A stretch of 64,000 nt of DNA from Flavonifractor sp. An100 (GTDB lineage Bacteria > Bacillota > Clostridia > Oscillospirales > Oscillospiraceae): NCBI RefSeq assembly GCF_002161175.1, contig NZ_NFMA01000011.1, positions 1-64,000 on the forward strand, given 5' to 3'. The first letter of the stretch is position 1. Each line of letters begins with the position of its first letter. Of the stretch, positions 28,174 through 35,947 are shown piece after piece. Both the position numbers and the translations under genes were made by a program. The notes under the pieces are model-generated. The model was not told the origin of the DNA. It made no database searches and saw nothing but the letters and a program-made list of their open reading frames with translations.

Positions 28174-28263
28174 GTTTCTTGCAGGCGGACTGAGCAGAGA
28201 ACAAAGACGTGTGTTTCGCATACGTCTATGTATATTATTTGAAAGCAGGGAGTGTAAACGGTA

Positions 28264-28593
28264 ATGAGAATTGTAGAGCATCCCATACTGGACGAGCTGG
28301 ACACCTCAAAAAAGGTGACCATCTACTGTGATGGCCAACCCATTGAGGCGTTGGAGGGGGAGCCCGTTGCGTCGGCACTGATGAACGCAGGAATACGCTC
28401 CTTCCGCACCACTCAGAAGAGGAAGGAAAAGCGGGGAATTTTCTGCGCGATCGGCCGGTGCACCGACTGCATGATGATTGTGGACGGGGTTCCCAATACA
28501 CGCACCTGTGTCACCATTGTTCGGGATGGAATGCAGGTAAAGACCCAGGAGGGACTGGGGTCCTTTGAGGAGAAGAAGGGGGAAGACAAGTGA
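28264..28593 (+). CDS. [2Fe-2S] subunit, HcnA/gamma-like
   Basis: 109 residues from ATG 28264. The motif FCAIGRCTDCMMIVDG followed by NTRTC supplies four Cys for a plant-type [2Fe-2S] cluster. It matches small subunits of HcnABC, octopine/nopaline oxidase and D-hydroxyproline dehydrogenase. It would pass electrons within a multi-subunit amine dehydrogenase. It is the first gene of an operon coding for all the other subunits and its stop overlaps the next start (GTGA). Confidence 0.85.
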   Translation: MRIVEHPILDELDTSKKVTIYCDGQPIEALEGEPVASALMNAGIRSFRTTQKRKEKRGIFCAIGRCTDCMMIVDGVPNTRTCVTIVRDGMQVKTQEGLGSFEEKKGEDK

Positions 28594-29711
28594 AGATTAA
28601 GGAAGTGGACGTAGCTGTCGTCGGCGCCGGCTCGGCTGGCCTGAGTGCGGCCTATCAGGCGGCCTCTGCTGGGGCCAAGGTGCTGGTGCTGGATGAGAAC
28701 CACCGTCCCGGTGGACAGCTGTTTAAGCAGATCCACAAGTTCTTTGGTTCCCGGGCCCATCAGGCAGGGACCCGCGGCTTTGTGATTGGCCAGCATCTGC
28801 TGGACCGGGTGCAGGAGAGCGGCGCTGAGGTGTGGCTGGACACGCTGGTCTACGGTATGCAGAAGGACTGCGCTCTGGGCGTGATCCATGAGGGCCAGCA
28901 CTGGGTGGTCAAGGCCAAGAAGGTTATTGTAGCCACCGGAGCCAAAGAGAACTACTTAGCCTTCCCCGGCAGCACTCTCCCGGGCGTGATGGGCGCCGGC
29001 GCGGCACAGACCATGATCAATGTCAACCGTGTGCTCCCCGGCCAGCGGGTTTTGATGCTGGGCTCGGGCAACGTGGGCCTGATCGTCTCCTACCAGCTGA
29101 TGCAGGCGGGCGCCGAGGTGGTGGCCCTGGTGGAAGCGGCCCCCAACATTGGCGGCTACGGCGTCCACGCCGGCAAGATCCGCCGGGCGGGCGTTCCCGT
29201 CTATGTCAGCCATACCATCAAAGAGATCCGGGGCAAGGACCAGGTGGAGCAGGTGGAGATCGTCCAGGTGGACAGCAAGTTCCAGCCCGTTCCCGGCACG
29301 GAGCAGGTATTTGATGTGGATACGGTGTGCTTGGCAGTTGGTCTGAATCCCATGACGGAACTGATCTGGATGGCGGGCTGCGAGTTCTGCTTCATCCCCG
29401 CCTTTGGCGGACATGTCCCCCTTCATGACGAGAATATGGAGACCACGGTGCCTGGCCTGTATGTGGCGGGCGACGTGACGGGCGTAGAGGAGGCCTCCTC
29501 GGCCATGGAGGAGGGCAACCTGGCGGGTGTTTCCGCGGCCCAGGCGCTGGGCCTGCTGACCCAGGAGGAGGCGGAAGCCAAGAAGGGAGAAATCCGTGCC
29601 CGGTTGGATATCCTGCGTTCCGGTATGTTTGGAGAGAAGCGCCGCACGGCGAAGCTCTCTCAGCTCAAGAGCATGGAGGAGTATCAGCTGAAGAAAGGTG
29701 GGGCCGTGTAA
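28590..29711 (+). CDS. FAD/NAD(P)-binding oxidoreductase, HcnB/alpha-like subunit
   Basis: 373 residues from GTG 28590. The N-terminal FAD site is VAVVGAGSAGLSAAYQAASAGAKVLVLDE, and a second Rossmann motif VLMLGSGNVGLIVSYQLM lies near residue 153. A late YVAGDVTGVEEASSAMEEG motif completes the pyridine-nucleotide-disulfide oxidoreductase fold. It resembles HcnB/OoxA and the alpha subunit of dye-linked proline dehydrogenase, but the C-terminal [2Fe-2S] BFD domain found in HcnB is absent. That domain is encoded separately at 30244. It probably links the amine dehydrogenase to NAD(P) or ferredoxin. Confidence 0.87.
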   Translation: MKIKEVDVAVVGAGSAGLSAAYQAASAGAKVLVLDENHRPGGQLFKQIHKFFGSRAHQAGTRGFVIGQHLLDRVQESGAEVWLDTLVYGMQKDCALGVIHEGQHWVVKAKKVIVATGAKENYLAFPGSTLPGVMGAGAAQTMINVNRVLPGQRVLMLGSGNVGLIVSYQLMQAGAEVVALVEAAPNIGGYGVHAGKIRRAGVPVYVSHTIKEIRGKDQVEQVEIVQVDSKFQPVPGTEQVFDVDTVCLAVGLNPMTELIWMAGCEFCFIPAFGGHVPLHDENMETTVPGLYVAGDVTGVEEASSAMEEGNLAGVSAAQALGLLTQEEAEAKKGEIRARLDILRSGMFGEKRRTAKLSQLKSMEEYQLKKGGAV

Positions 29712-29712
29712 G

Positions 29713-30225
29713 ATGGAAGGCGTAAAGTATACAGGAATTCCTTCCGCCGAGGAGCTGGCGAACTGCCCGGGCAGACCCAGCGAGGAGCGGATGAAGAAGG
29801 GCCGCGTGGCCTGCGTGGAGTGCGTGCAGGAGATCCCCTGCAACCCCTGTGAGGGTATCTGTCCCTTCCACGCCATTACCGTTGGGGATCAGATCACCAA
29901 TCTGCCCCATCTGGACGAGAGCAAGTGTACGGGCTGCGGCCTGTGTGTGGCCAACTGCCCCGGTCTGGCTATTTTTGTGGTGGATAAATCTCTGGACGGC
30001 GGCCAGGGGACGGTGGACTTCCCCTTTGAGTATCTGCCCCTGCCCCAGAAGGGGGACGAGGTGGACGCTGTGGGCCGGGACGGCCAGTTTGTGTGCAAGG
30101 GAACTGTGATGGCGGTGACCAAGGCCAAGAACTACGGCGGAACGGCTGTGGTGCGGCTGAAGGTGCCGGTGGAATATGTGGACCAGGTACGCAGCATGAA
30201 GCGGCTGCCTCGGGACGTGGGCTAA
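29713..30225 (+). CDS. 4Fe-4S dicluster ferredoxin subunit, delta-like
   Basis: 170 residues from ATG 29713, one base after the previous stop. Two Cys groups for [4Fe-4S] clusters are visible: CVECVQEIPCNPCEGICPF and CTGCGLCVANCPGL. The C-terminal ~70 residues are a beta-rich domain (PLPQKGDEVDAVGRDGQFVCKG). The size of about 19 kDa and the neighbours resemble the small iron-sulfur subunit of archaeal dye-linked L-proline dehydrogenases. It is likely the electron wire between the two flavoproteins of the complex. Confidence 0.83.
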   Translation: MEGVKYTGIPSAEELANCPGRPSEERMKKGRVACVECVQEIPCNPCEGICPFHAITVGDQITNLPHLDESKCTGCGLCVANCPGLAIFVVDKSLDGGQGTVDFPFEYLPLPQKGDEVDAVGRDGQFVCKGTVMAVTKAKNYGGTAVVRLKVPVEYVDQVRSMKRLPRDVG

Positions 30226-30243
30226 GAAGGGGGACGAAACACC

Positions 30244-30522
30244 ATGAGTGAGAAGGATGAACTGATTATCTGCCGGTGCCAGGAGGTCACCCAGGGGGAG
30301 ATCCTGGAGGCCATCGCAGACGGAGCGACCAGCGTGGACGGCGTGAAGCGGCGTACCCGGGCCTGCATGGGCCTGTGCCAGGGCAAGACCTGCGGCAGAT
30401 TGGTGCAAAATATTGTGGCCCGGGAGACGGGCCAGGCCCCCGCGGATGTACTTCCCCAGAAGAGCCGTATGCCGGCGCGGCCGGTAAAACTCGGGGCGTT
30501 TGGAGGGTCTGAGGATGTATGA
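30244..30522 (+). CDS. BFD-like [2Fe-2S] protein
   Basis: 92 residues from ATG 30244, behind AAGAAGGGGG. Cys spacing CRC near residue 11 and CMGLCQGKTC near 41 matches the bacterioferritin-associated ferredoxin fold (Fer2_BFD). In HcnB-type enzymes this domain is fused to the flavoprotein; here it is a free subunit. The C-terminus (MPARPVKLGAFGG) matches the tail that links BFD domains to such oxidoreductases. It overlaps the next gene by 8 bases. Confidence 0.85.
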   Translation: MSEKDELIICRCQEVTQGEILEAIADGATSVDGVKRRTRACMGLCQGKTCGRLVQNIVARETGQAPADVLPQKSRMPARPVKLGAFGGSEDV

Positions 30523-31681
30523 TGTAATTGTAGTAGGCGGCGGTATCATTGGCTGTTCCGTAGCTTGGCAGCTGTCCAAGCTGGAGAAGAAGGTGCTGGT
30601 GATCGAACGGACCGACGTGGCCAGCGGCTCTGCCGGTGCCACCGACGGCGTGGTGGGTTATCATACCAAGAAGCCCGGCGTGCAGCTGGATCTGGCCGTA
30701 CAATCCATTGAGATGTTCAAGACCCTGGGCCAGGAGCTGGGCATGGATGTGGAGTACGAACTAAATGCTGGCGGTCTGCAGCCGGTGGAGGACAAGGAAC
30801 AGTGGGATATGCTCTCGGCTATGGTGGAGGAGCAGCGCAAGAGCGGCGTGGACATCCGAATGATCTCCGCCGAGGAGGCCTGTGCCATTGAGCCCAACCT
30901 GAGCAAGGATATTTATGGCGCGTTGTATTCTCCCACCAGCGGAAAGGTGAACCCGCTGAATCTGACGGTAGCCTATGCCCGCGCGGCCAAGAAGCTGGGC
31001 GCGGAGATCATGACCAATACCGAAGTCACCGGCTTTATCATTGAGGACGGCCGGTGTAAGGGTGTTATGACCTCTAAGGGCGAGTTCCGGGCGGACGCGG
31101 TGGTCAACGCCTGCGGCTCCTGGGCGGGGAAGGTGGCCAAGCTGGCCGGCCTGGATCTGCCCATCAAGCCCAGAAAGGGTCAGCTGGCGGTCACGGAGCC
31201 CATCGGCCCCTATCTCAAGGCCACCGTCCAGTGTGCCCGGTACAATGTGATCAAATTCCGTCCTGAGACCATCAAGGACCAGACGGTGCTGAAGCTGGGC
31301 GCCTCCCTGAGCATTGAGCAGACGGAGAATGGCGGTCTGATCATTGGCGGCACCCGTGAGTTTGTGGACTACGAGGGCGAGAACACCTTCGAAGGCATTG
31401 AGGCCATGATGCAGCGGGCGGTGCGGTTCTTCCCCGCCCTGAAGGACGTGAGCGTGATCCGTTTCTTCTCTGGCTTCCGGCCCTATACCCCGGACGGCCT
31501 GTCCCTGATGGGTGAGGTAAAGACCCTGCCGGGCTTCTATATGGCGGCCGGCCATGAGGGCGACGGTATTGCCCTGTCTCCCATAACCGGCAAGCTGATG
31601 GCGGAGCTGATTGTCTACGGCAAGTGCTCCTACGACATCTCCGACTTCAGCCCCAACCGTTTCCTGACGGAGGAGGGTTAA
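30515..31681 (+). CDS. FAD-dependent amine/amino-acid dehydrogenase (DAO family), beta-like catalytic subunit
   Basis: 388 residues from ATG 30515 behind GGAGGG. The FAD site is DVIVVGGGIIGCSVAWQLSK. DAO-family features are VVNACGSWAGKVAKLAG, a GTREFVDYEG segment and the C-terminal YMAAGHEGDGIALSPITGKL. Proteins like this oxidise D-amino acids, proline or hydroxyproline, sarcosine or glycine. It should be the substrate-oxidising subunit of the complex formed by the four preceding genes. The exact substrate cannot be read from the sequence; the downstream racemase suggests that one enantiomer must be converted first. Confidence 0.87.
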   Translation: MYDVIVVGGGIIGCSVAWQLSKLEKKVLVIERTDVASGSAGATDGVVGYHTKKPGVQLDLAVQSIEMFKTLGQELGMDVEYELNAGGLQPVEDKEQWDMLSAMVEEQRKSGVDIRMISAEEACAIEPNLSKDIYGALYSPTSGKVNPLNLTVAYARAAKKLGAEIMTNTEVTGFIIEDGRCKGVMTSKGEFRADAVVNACGSWAGKVAKLAGLDLPIKPRKGQLAVTEPIGPYLKATVQCARYNVIKFRPETIKDQTVLKLGASLSIEQTENGGLIIGGTREFVDYEGENTFEGIEAMMQRAVRFFPALKDVSVIRFFSGFRPYTPDGLSLMGEVKTLPGFYMAAGHEGDGIALSPITGKLMAELIVYGKCSYDISDFSPNRFLTEEG

Positions 31682-31691
31682 TTACAGCAGC

Positions 31692-31735
31692 GGCCGGGTG
31701 CGGGGCCCCGCGCAAGCGCTGATCTACACCCGGCC
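31692..31735 (+). other. Intercistronic hairpin before the permease gene
   Basis: GGCCGGGTG (31692-31700) pairs with CACCCGGCC (31727-31735). An inner CGGGGCCCCG palindrome adds more structure. No T-run follows, so it is probably a stability element. Confidence 0.55.
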
Positions 31736-31780
31736 CGTTGAGCTTAAGAACAAGTGAATATGTGAATGGGAGGGAAAACT

Positions 31781-33199
31781 ATGCTGAAAGTTGTAGTAGC
31801 CATCGCCCTGTTGCTGGCGGTCACTTTGTGCAAAAAGATCCCTGGCATCGGCGGGAAGATCAATATTGCCCTGCTGCTGACCGGCGCGGTTACCATGCTG
31901 CTGGGAGGATTTTTCAATCCGGCGGACTGGGTATATGCGTTTGTAGACGGTTTGAACCGCATGGGCTGGATTATGGCGCTGTCCATTGCCGGAGCGCTTT
32001 TTGCCGAGATATCCGTACGTATCGGGACGATGGACACCATCATTGGCGCGATGACGGCAAAGTTTAGCCACCGTCCCAGGATCCTGGTGTTCTGCATTTT
32101 GTTTGCCCTGCTGATTTCCGGTTCCCTGTTGGGAGACGCTATTGCCGCCTCCACAGTAATCGGCATGCTGACCATCGGTATCTTGGTCTCCATGAATCTC
32201 TCCTTTGAAAAAATCGCTGCCATTATTGTCATGGGCGCTGCCACTGGTTCCATTATGCCCCCCATGACCCAGGCCCTGGCCCTGTCCTCCACTCTGGTGA
32301 ATACGGATCCTGACCCGGTTATTACGATCGGTTATGTTACGGTAGGCTGTGTATTTGTAGTTGTCGCCATATACAGCATGCTGTTTCTCGTCAAGAAAGA
32401 AAATGTGGCGGGCGCCAACGGTATGGTGCAGATTAAACACATGGACAAACCGGCGGGGGAGATTTTAAAACAAAATTGGAAGTCCTTGATTCCCGTTTGC
32501 TTTTTGATCCTTGTGGTATTGCTGCGTACCGTCAATATCCCCGGCCTGTCGGTGGATCTGGGCCCCACCATCCTCAAGAGCATTACATTCCTTACCGTGG
32601 GCGGTGAAGTGGTTTCCCTGTATGACTGGCTGGCGGGAATCACAATCTTGAACGGCCTGACAAACGGAATTGTGCTGTCCATCTTCTGCGCGATTGCCAT
32701 TACCTTCTTCTTTAAGGAGGTACGCCAGAATGCGGGGGTCATCTTTAAGGAAGGCTTGTCCAAGGTATCCACGACTCTGATTCTCCAGGTGTGCTGTTCC
32801 TTCATGTTGGGCAGCTTCTACTATGCCGGTTCCATTGACGCAGTGTCTCAGTTCACCCAGAACCTGGATCCCAATGTGTTGAAGATCGGTGGCGCGGCGG
32901 CTATGCTGCTGATGGGTATGCTTACCGGTTCCCAGTCCACCACCCAGAACGTGGTATTCTCCTTCTTTGGCCCGTCCCTGTTGGCTGCGGGCGTAACCCC
33001 TGTGTTCGCCGCTGTGGCGGGCGCTCATCTGGCCGCCGGTGGCCAGGGAATGCCCCCGGCCGACCTGACCACCTTTGTGGTCTGCGGTATGATTGGCTCC
33101 ATGTACAGCCGGAAGGTGGACCCGGTAAAGGCTATGCTCTATTGTATGCCCATGAGTATTTCCCTAGCTATTGTGGGCATGGTCTTCCTTTACATATGA
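31781..33199 (+). CDS. Ion-transporter-superfamily permease (DctM/NhaC-like)
   Basis: 472 residues from ATG 31781, seven bases after GGGAGGG. Some twelve hydrophobic segments alternate with short loops. The first half has ISGSLLGDAIAASTVIG and GAATGSIMPPMTQ, like the re-entrant loops of TRAP large subunits and other members of the IT superfamily. The second half has a matching MLTGSQSTTQNVVFSF loop. It is placed between the dehydrogenase and racemase genes, so it should import the amino-acid-like substrate of the pathway. The exact family is uncertain. Confidence 0.7.
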   Translation: MLKVVVAIALLLAVTLCKKIPGIGGKINIALLLTGAVTMLLGGFFNPADWVYAFVDGLNRMGWIMALSIAGALFAEISVRIGTMDTIIGAMTAKFSHRPRILVFCILFALLISGSLLGDAIAASTVIGMLTIGILVSMNLSFEKIAAIIVMGAATGSIMPPMTQALALSSTLVNTDPDPVITIGYVTVGCVFVVVAIYSMLFLVKKENVAGANGMVQIKHMDKPAGEILKQNWKSLIPVCFLILVVLLRTVNIPGLSVDLGPTILKSITFLTVGGEVVSLYDWLAGITILNGLTNGIVLSIFCAIAITFFFKEVRQNAGVIFKEGLSKVSTTLILQVCCSFMLGSFYYAGSIDAVSQFTQNLDPNVLKIGGAAAMLLMGMLTGSQSTTQNVVFSFFGPSLLAAGVTPVFAAVAGAHLAAGGQGMPPADLTTFVVCGMIGSMYSRKVDPVKAMLYCMPMSISLAIVGMVFLYI

Positions 33200-33212
33200 C
33201 GAAAAAGGAGGC

Positions 33213-33917
33213 ATGTGTGCAGTAGCCATGGGAACGCAAGGTGAATTGGGTATTTTAATGTTGGACACTCAGTTCCCCCGCATCCCGGGGGATGTGGGCA
33301 ATGCTGAGACCTTTTCCTTCCCCGTGCGGAAGCACATGGTAAAAAACGCCTACACCAGGCGTGTGGTGCTGGAGGGAGACACCTCCCTGCTGGAGCCCTT
33401 TCTCCAGGCGGCGGAGCAGCTTCAGGCGGAGGGTGTGAGCGCCATTACCACCAGCTGCGGCTTTTTGGCCATGTTCCAGAAGGAACTGGCGGCGCGGGTG
33501 CACATACCTGTGTTTGCCTCCTCCCTGCTGCAAGTGGGACTTGTGGGCCGGGAGCTGCCTGAGGGGCAGTGTGTGGGGATTATGACCGCGGATAGCCGAA
33601 ATCTGGACCACCGCCACTTCCGGGGAGTGGGGATCGAGGACATTCCCAAGGTGGTATACGGGATGGAAGGGACTCACTTCCACCATATCTTTGTGGAAGA
33701 TACCACCGACCTGGATGTGGAGTTGGCCCGCCAAAATATGGTGGATGTGGCCCAACGCATGGTGAAGGAGCATCCGGAAGTGGGGGCAATTGTGTTTGAG
33801 TGTACCAATATGCCTCCCTATGCCGACGCGGTGTCCGCAGCAGTAGGCCGTCCGGTCTATGATATCACCACGCTGGCCAATTACATGATGTCCAGCCTAG
33901 GACCCAGAAACTTTTGA
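33213..33917 (+). CDS. Aspartate/glutamate-type racemase family protein
   Basis: 234 residues from ATG 33213; AGGAGG ends only one base before it, so the ATG at 33228 (16 bases from the site) is a real alternative. The fold signature is LGILMLDTQFPRIPGDVGN. Two cysteines in the expected positions, TTSCGF near residue 85 and FECTNMPPY near 193, form a candidate two-base catalytic pair. Members racemise Asp, Glu or hydantoins without a cofactor. Here it probably supplies the enantiomer used by the upstream dehydrogenase. Confidence 0.8.
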   Translation: MCAVAMGTQGELGILMLDTQFPRIPGDVGNAETFSFPVRKHMVKNAYTRRVVLEGDTSLLEPFLQAAEQLQAEGVSAITTSCGFLAMFQKELAARVHIPVFASSLLQVGLVGRELPEGQCVGIMTADSRNLDHRHFRGVGIEDIPKVVYGMEGTHFHHIFVEDTTDLDVELARQNMVDVAQRMVKEHPEVGAIVFECTNMPPYADAVSAAVGRPVYDITTLANYMMSSLGPRNF

Positions 33918-33950
33918 TTTGGATGGATTCCATTTTATCTGACAAATGAA

Positions 33951-33993
33951 AACCAGGACCAGCGCCTCCAGATGGGGTGCCGGTCCTGGTTTT
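33951..33993. terminator. Bidirectional terminator
   Basis: AACCAGGACC (33951-33960) pairs with GGTCCTGGTT (33982-33991), followed by TTTT. It lies between convergent genes. Confidence 0.82.
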
Positions 33994-34001
33994 GTTTTCG
34001 G

Positions 34002-34445
34002 TTATTGAGTGTTCTGGTGGTGGCCGCCCTGCCAGCCGTTGCCCTGGCCGCTGCCCCAACCACCGCCTGAGCCTTGGGATGGGCCATGCTGGTTGCCGGA
34101 GCCGCCCCCCTGCCCGATGCCCGTCCATGGATCACGGCCGGAGGAGTGGGCTGACAGCCAGTCCCGCAGCTCCCGCATGGTCATCTCCTGCACCTGTTCA
34201 GGTGTGAGACTGGGGTCCAGCTCCTGGGCCAAGAGGTAGAGACGATATTTCCCGTAGGAGAGGCCCACGCTGTGGGCTTGGGATACCTCCTCCATGGGTA
34301 CGGCGCAGCAGTAGGTGTTGGAGCGGCCTGCGGTGCAGGACTCCAGAGTGGCCAGCAGCTCCTGGGACTGGACAGGGTCGCTGCCCACCACAGACAGGGA
34401 GAGCACCTCATCCTGCTCCAGGTAGCCGAGGATAGTGGGCTTCAC
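34002..34445 (-). pseudogene. C-terminal fragment of an RsgI-like anti-sigma protein
   Basis: 147 codons begin at a GTG that directly follows an in-frame TAA, with no ribosome-binding site. The segment GLSYGKYRLYLLAQELDPSLTPEQ and MTMRELRDWL resembles the C-terminal cytosolic/extracytosolic tail of clostridial RsgI-like anti-sigma factors. The start GYLEQDEVLSLSVVGSDPVQSQ fits the preceding domain. The tail is Gly/Gln/His-rich. The N-terminal anti-sigma domain and transmembrane helix are missing, so this is probably a truncated remnant. The family call is tentative. Confidence 0.5.
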
Positions 34446-34570
34446 TTATGATACGATTCAGAACCGCCCATCCATTCAGATTGGAAAAATTTTATGGTCA
34501 GTGGGTTTCAAGGGCTTTCTATTATTGTAGTACGGAATGGAGCCGAAGGCAATTCCGGGATAAAAAAGGA

Positions 34571-34599
34571 TTGACAAGGAGGGAGGGAATCCTTACTCT
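34571..34599 (+). promoter_or_regulatory. Probable phosphofructokinase promoter
   Basis: -35 TTGACA (34571-34576), 17-bp spacer, -10 TACTCT (34594-34599). Confidence 0.5.
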
Positions 34600-34644
34600 T
34601 GAAGTAGCAATTTTGACTTGTTGTAAGAGGAAGGAGCGATCGTC

Positions 34645-35718
34645 ATGAAAAAGCGTGTGGGAATATTGACCTCTGGGGGCGACTGCCCGGGGCTGAACGC
34701 CACCATCCGCGGGGTGGCCAAGGCCCTATATCAGCGGATGGGAGAGAATGTGGAGATCATCGGCATCTCCAACGGCTACTCCGGCCTGATCAGCGGAGAG
34801 TGGCGGGTCATGCGCCGGGACGAATTTTCCGGCATCTTGACTGTGGGCGGCACCATATTGGGCACCAAGCGTACCCCTTTTAAGCTGATGCGGGTGGAAG
34901 AGGGCGGCGTGGACAAGGTGGAGGCCATGAAGAAAAACTATAAGGAGATGCGCCTGGACTGTCTGCTCTGCCTGGGGGGGAACGGCACCCATAAAACCGC
35001 CAACCTGTTGTCCCAGGAAGGCTTGAATATCATTGGCCTGCCCAAGACCATTGACAACGACATCTACGGCACGGATGTGACCTTCGGCTTCCATTCGGCG
35101 GTGGATATCGCCACCGAGGCCATTGACCGGGTCCACACCACCGCCGGCAGCCACAGCCGTTGCATGGTGGTGGAGCTGATGGGCAATAAGGCCGGATGGC
35201 TGACGCTGTACGCAGGCATCGCCGGGGGAGCGGACATCATTCTCATCCCCGAGCTGCCCTATACCATTGAGAATGTGTGTGCGGCCATTGAAAAGCGGGC
35301 GTCCCAGGGAAAATCCTTCTCCATCCTGGCGGTGGCAGAGGGCGCGATGGATGCCAAAGAGGCCCGGATGAAGAGAAAGGAACGCATGGCCAAGCGGGCC
35401 GAGGAGGGGTATACCACTGCCACCAACCGCATTGCGAAGGACATAGAACGCATTACGGGTATTGAGACCCGTGTGTGCGTCCCGGGCCATATGCAGCGGG
35501 GCGGGAGCCCCTCGCCCTACGACCGGGTGTTGGCCACACAGTTTGGCTCCTACGCGGCCAAAATGGTGTCGGACGAGAACTATGGCATTACCGTGGCCAT
35601 GAAAAATAACCACGTGGGAGAAAACAAGCTGGAGGACATAGCGGGTAAGAGCCGGCTGGTCCCGGAAGGGCATGGCATGCTGGAGGTAGCCCGGCGAATG
35701 GGAATCTCCATGGGCTGA
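34645..35718 (+). CDS. 6-phosphofructokinase (mixed-type active site)
   Basis: 357 residues from ATG 34645 behind AAGGAG. PFK features are GILTSGGDCPGLNATIRG, GGNGTHKTA near residue 112, PKTIDND near 131 and the GHMQRGGSPSPYDR loop. The enzyme phosphorylates fructose 6-phosphate in glycolysis. The two residues that separate ATP from PPi enzymes are mixed: Gly after GGN fits ATP, while Lys in PKTIDND is usual in PPi enzymes. This Gly/Lys pair is known in ATP-dependent actinobacterial PFKs, so ATP is the likelier donor. It is monocistronic. Confidence 0.93.
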   Translation: MKKRVGILTSGGDCPGLNATIRGVAKALYQRMGENVEIIGISNGYSGLISGEWRVMRRDEFSGILTVGGTILGTKRTPFKLMRVEEGGVDKVEAMKKNYKEMRLDCLLCLGGNGTHKTANLLSQEGLNIIGLPKTIDNDIYGTDVTFGFHSAVDIATEAIDRVHTTAGSHSRCMVVELMGNKAGWLTLYAGIAGGADIILIPELPYTIENVCAAIEKRASQGKSFSILAVAEGAMDAKEARMKRKERMAKRAEEGYTTATNRIAKDIERITGIETRVCVPGHMQRGGSPSPYDRVLATQFGSYAAKMVSDENYGITVAMKNNHVGENKLEDIAGKSRLVPEGHGMLEVARRMGISMG

Positions 35719-35796
35719 GCATAGTCCCCTCCTGGAAGGTTGCCGTAGTCATTCCGGCCCGGCAGCTTGCATCGTGGGAAACCAAATTAAGGATAA

Positions 35797-35826
35797 GGGA
35801 GCGCCTAACAGATGGGCGCTCCCTTT
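35797..35826 (+). terminator. Terminator of the phosphofructokinase gene
   Basis: GGGAGCGCC (35797-35805) pairs with GGCGCTCCC (35815-35823), followed by TTT. Confidence 0.78.
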
Positions 35827-35850
35827 GTTATCCCCCCGGGTTTTCCCCTC

Positions 35851-35879
35851 TTTACCCCTGGGCATATTTTTGATATAGT
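35851..35879 (+). promoter_or_regulatory. Probable promoter of the GH3 glycosidase gene
   Basis: -35 TTTACC (35851-35856), 17-bp spacer, -10 TATAGT (35874-35879). Confidence 0.5.
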
Positions 35880-35947
35880 AACAAAAACAAGGGATATCAA
35901 CTTGGTGCCAACCACAATGGCCAAATCAAGCGGAAGGGAGCAAGCCC

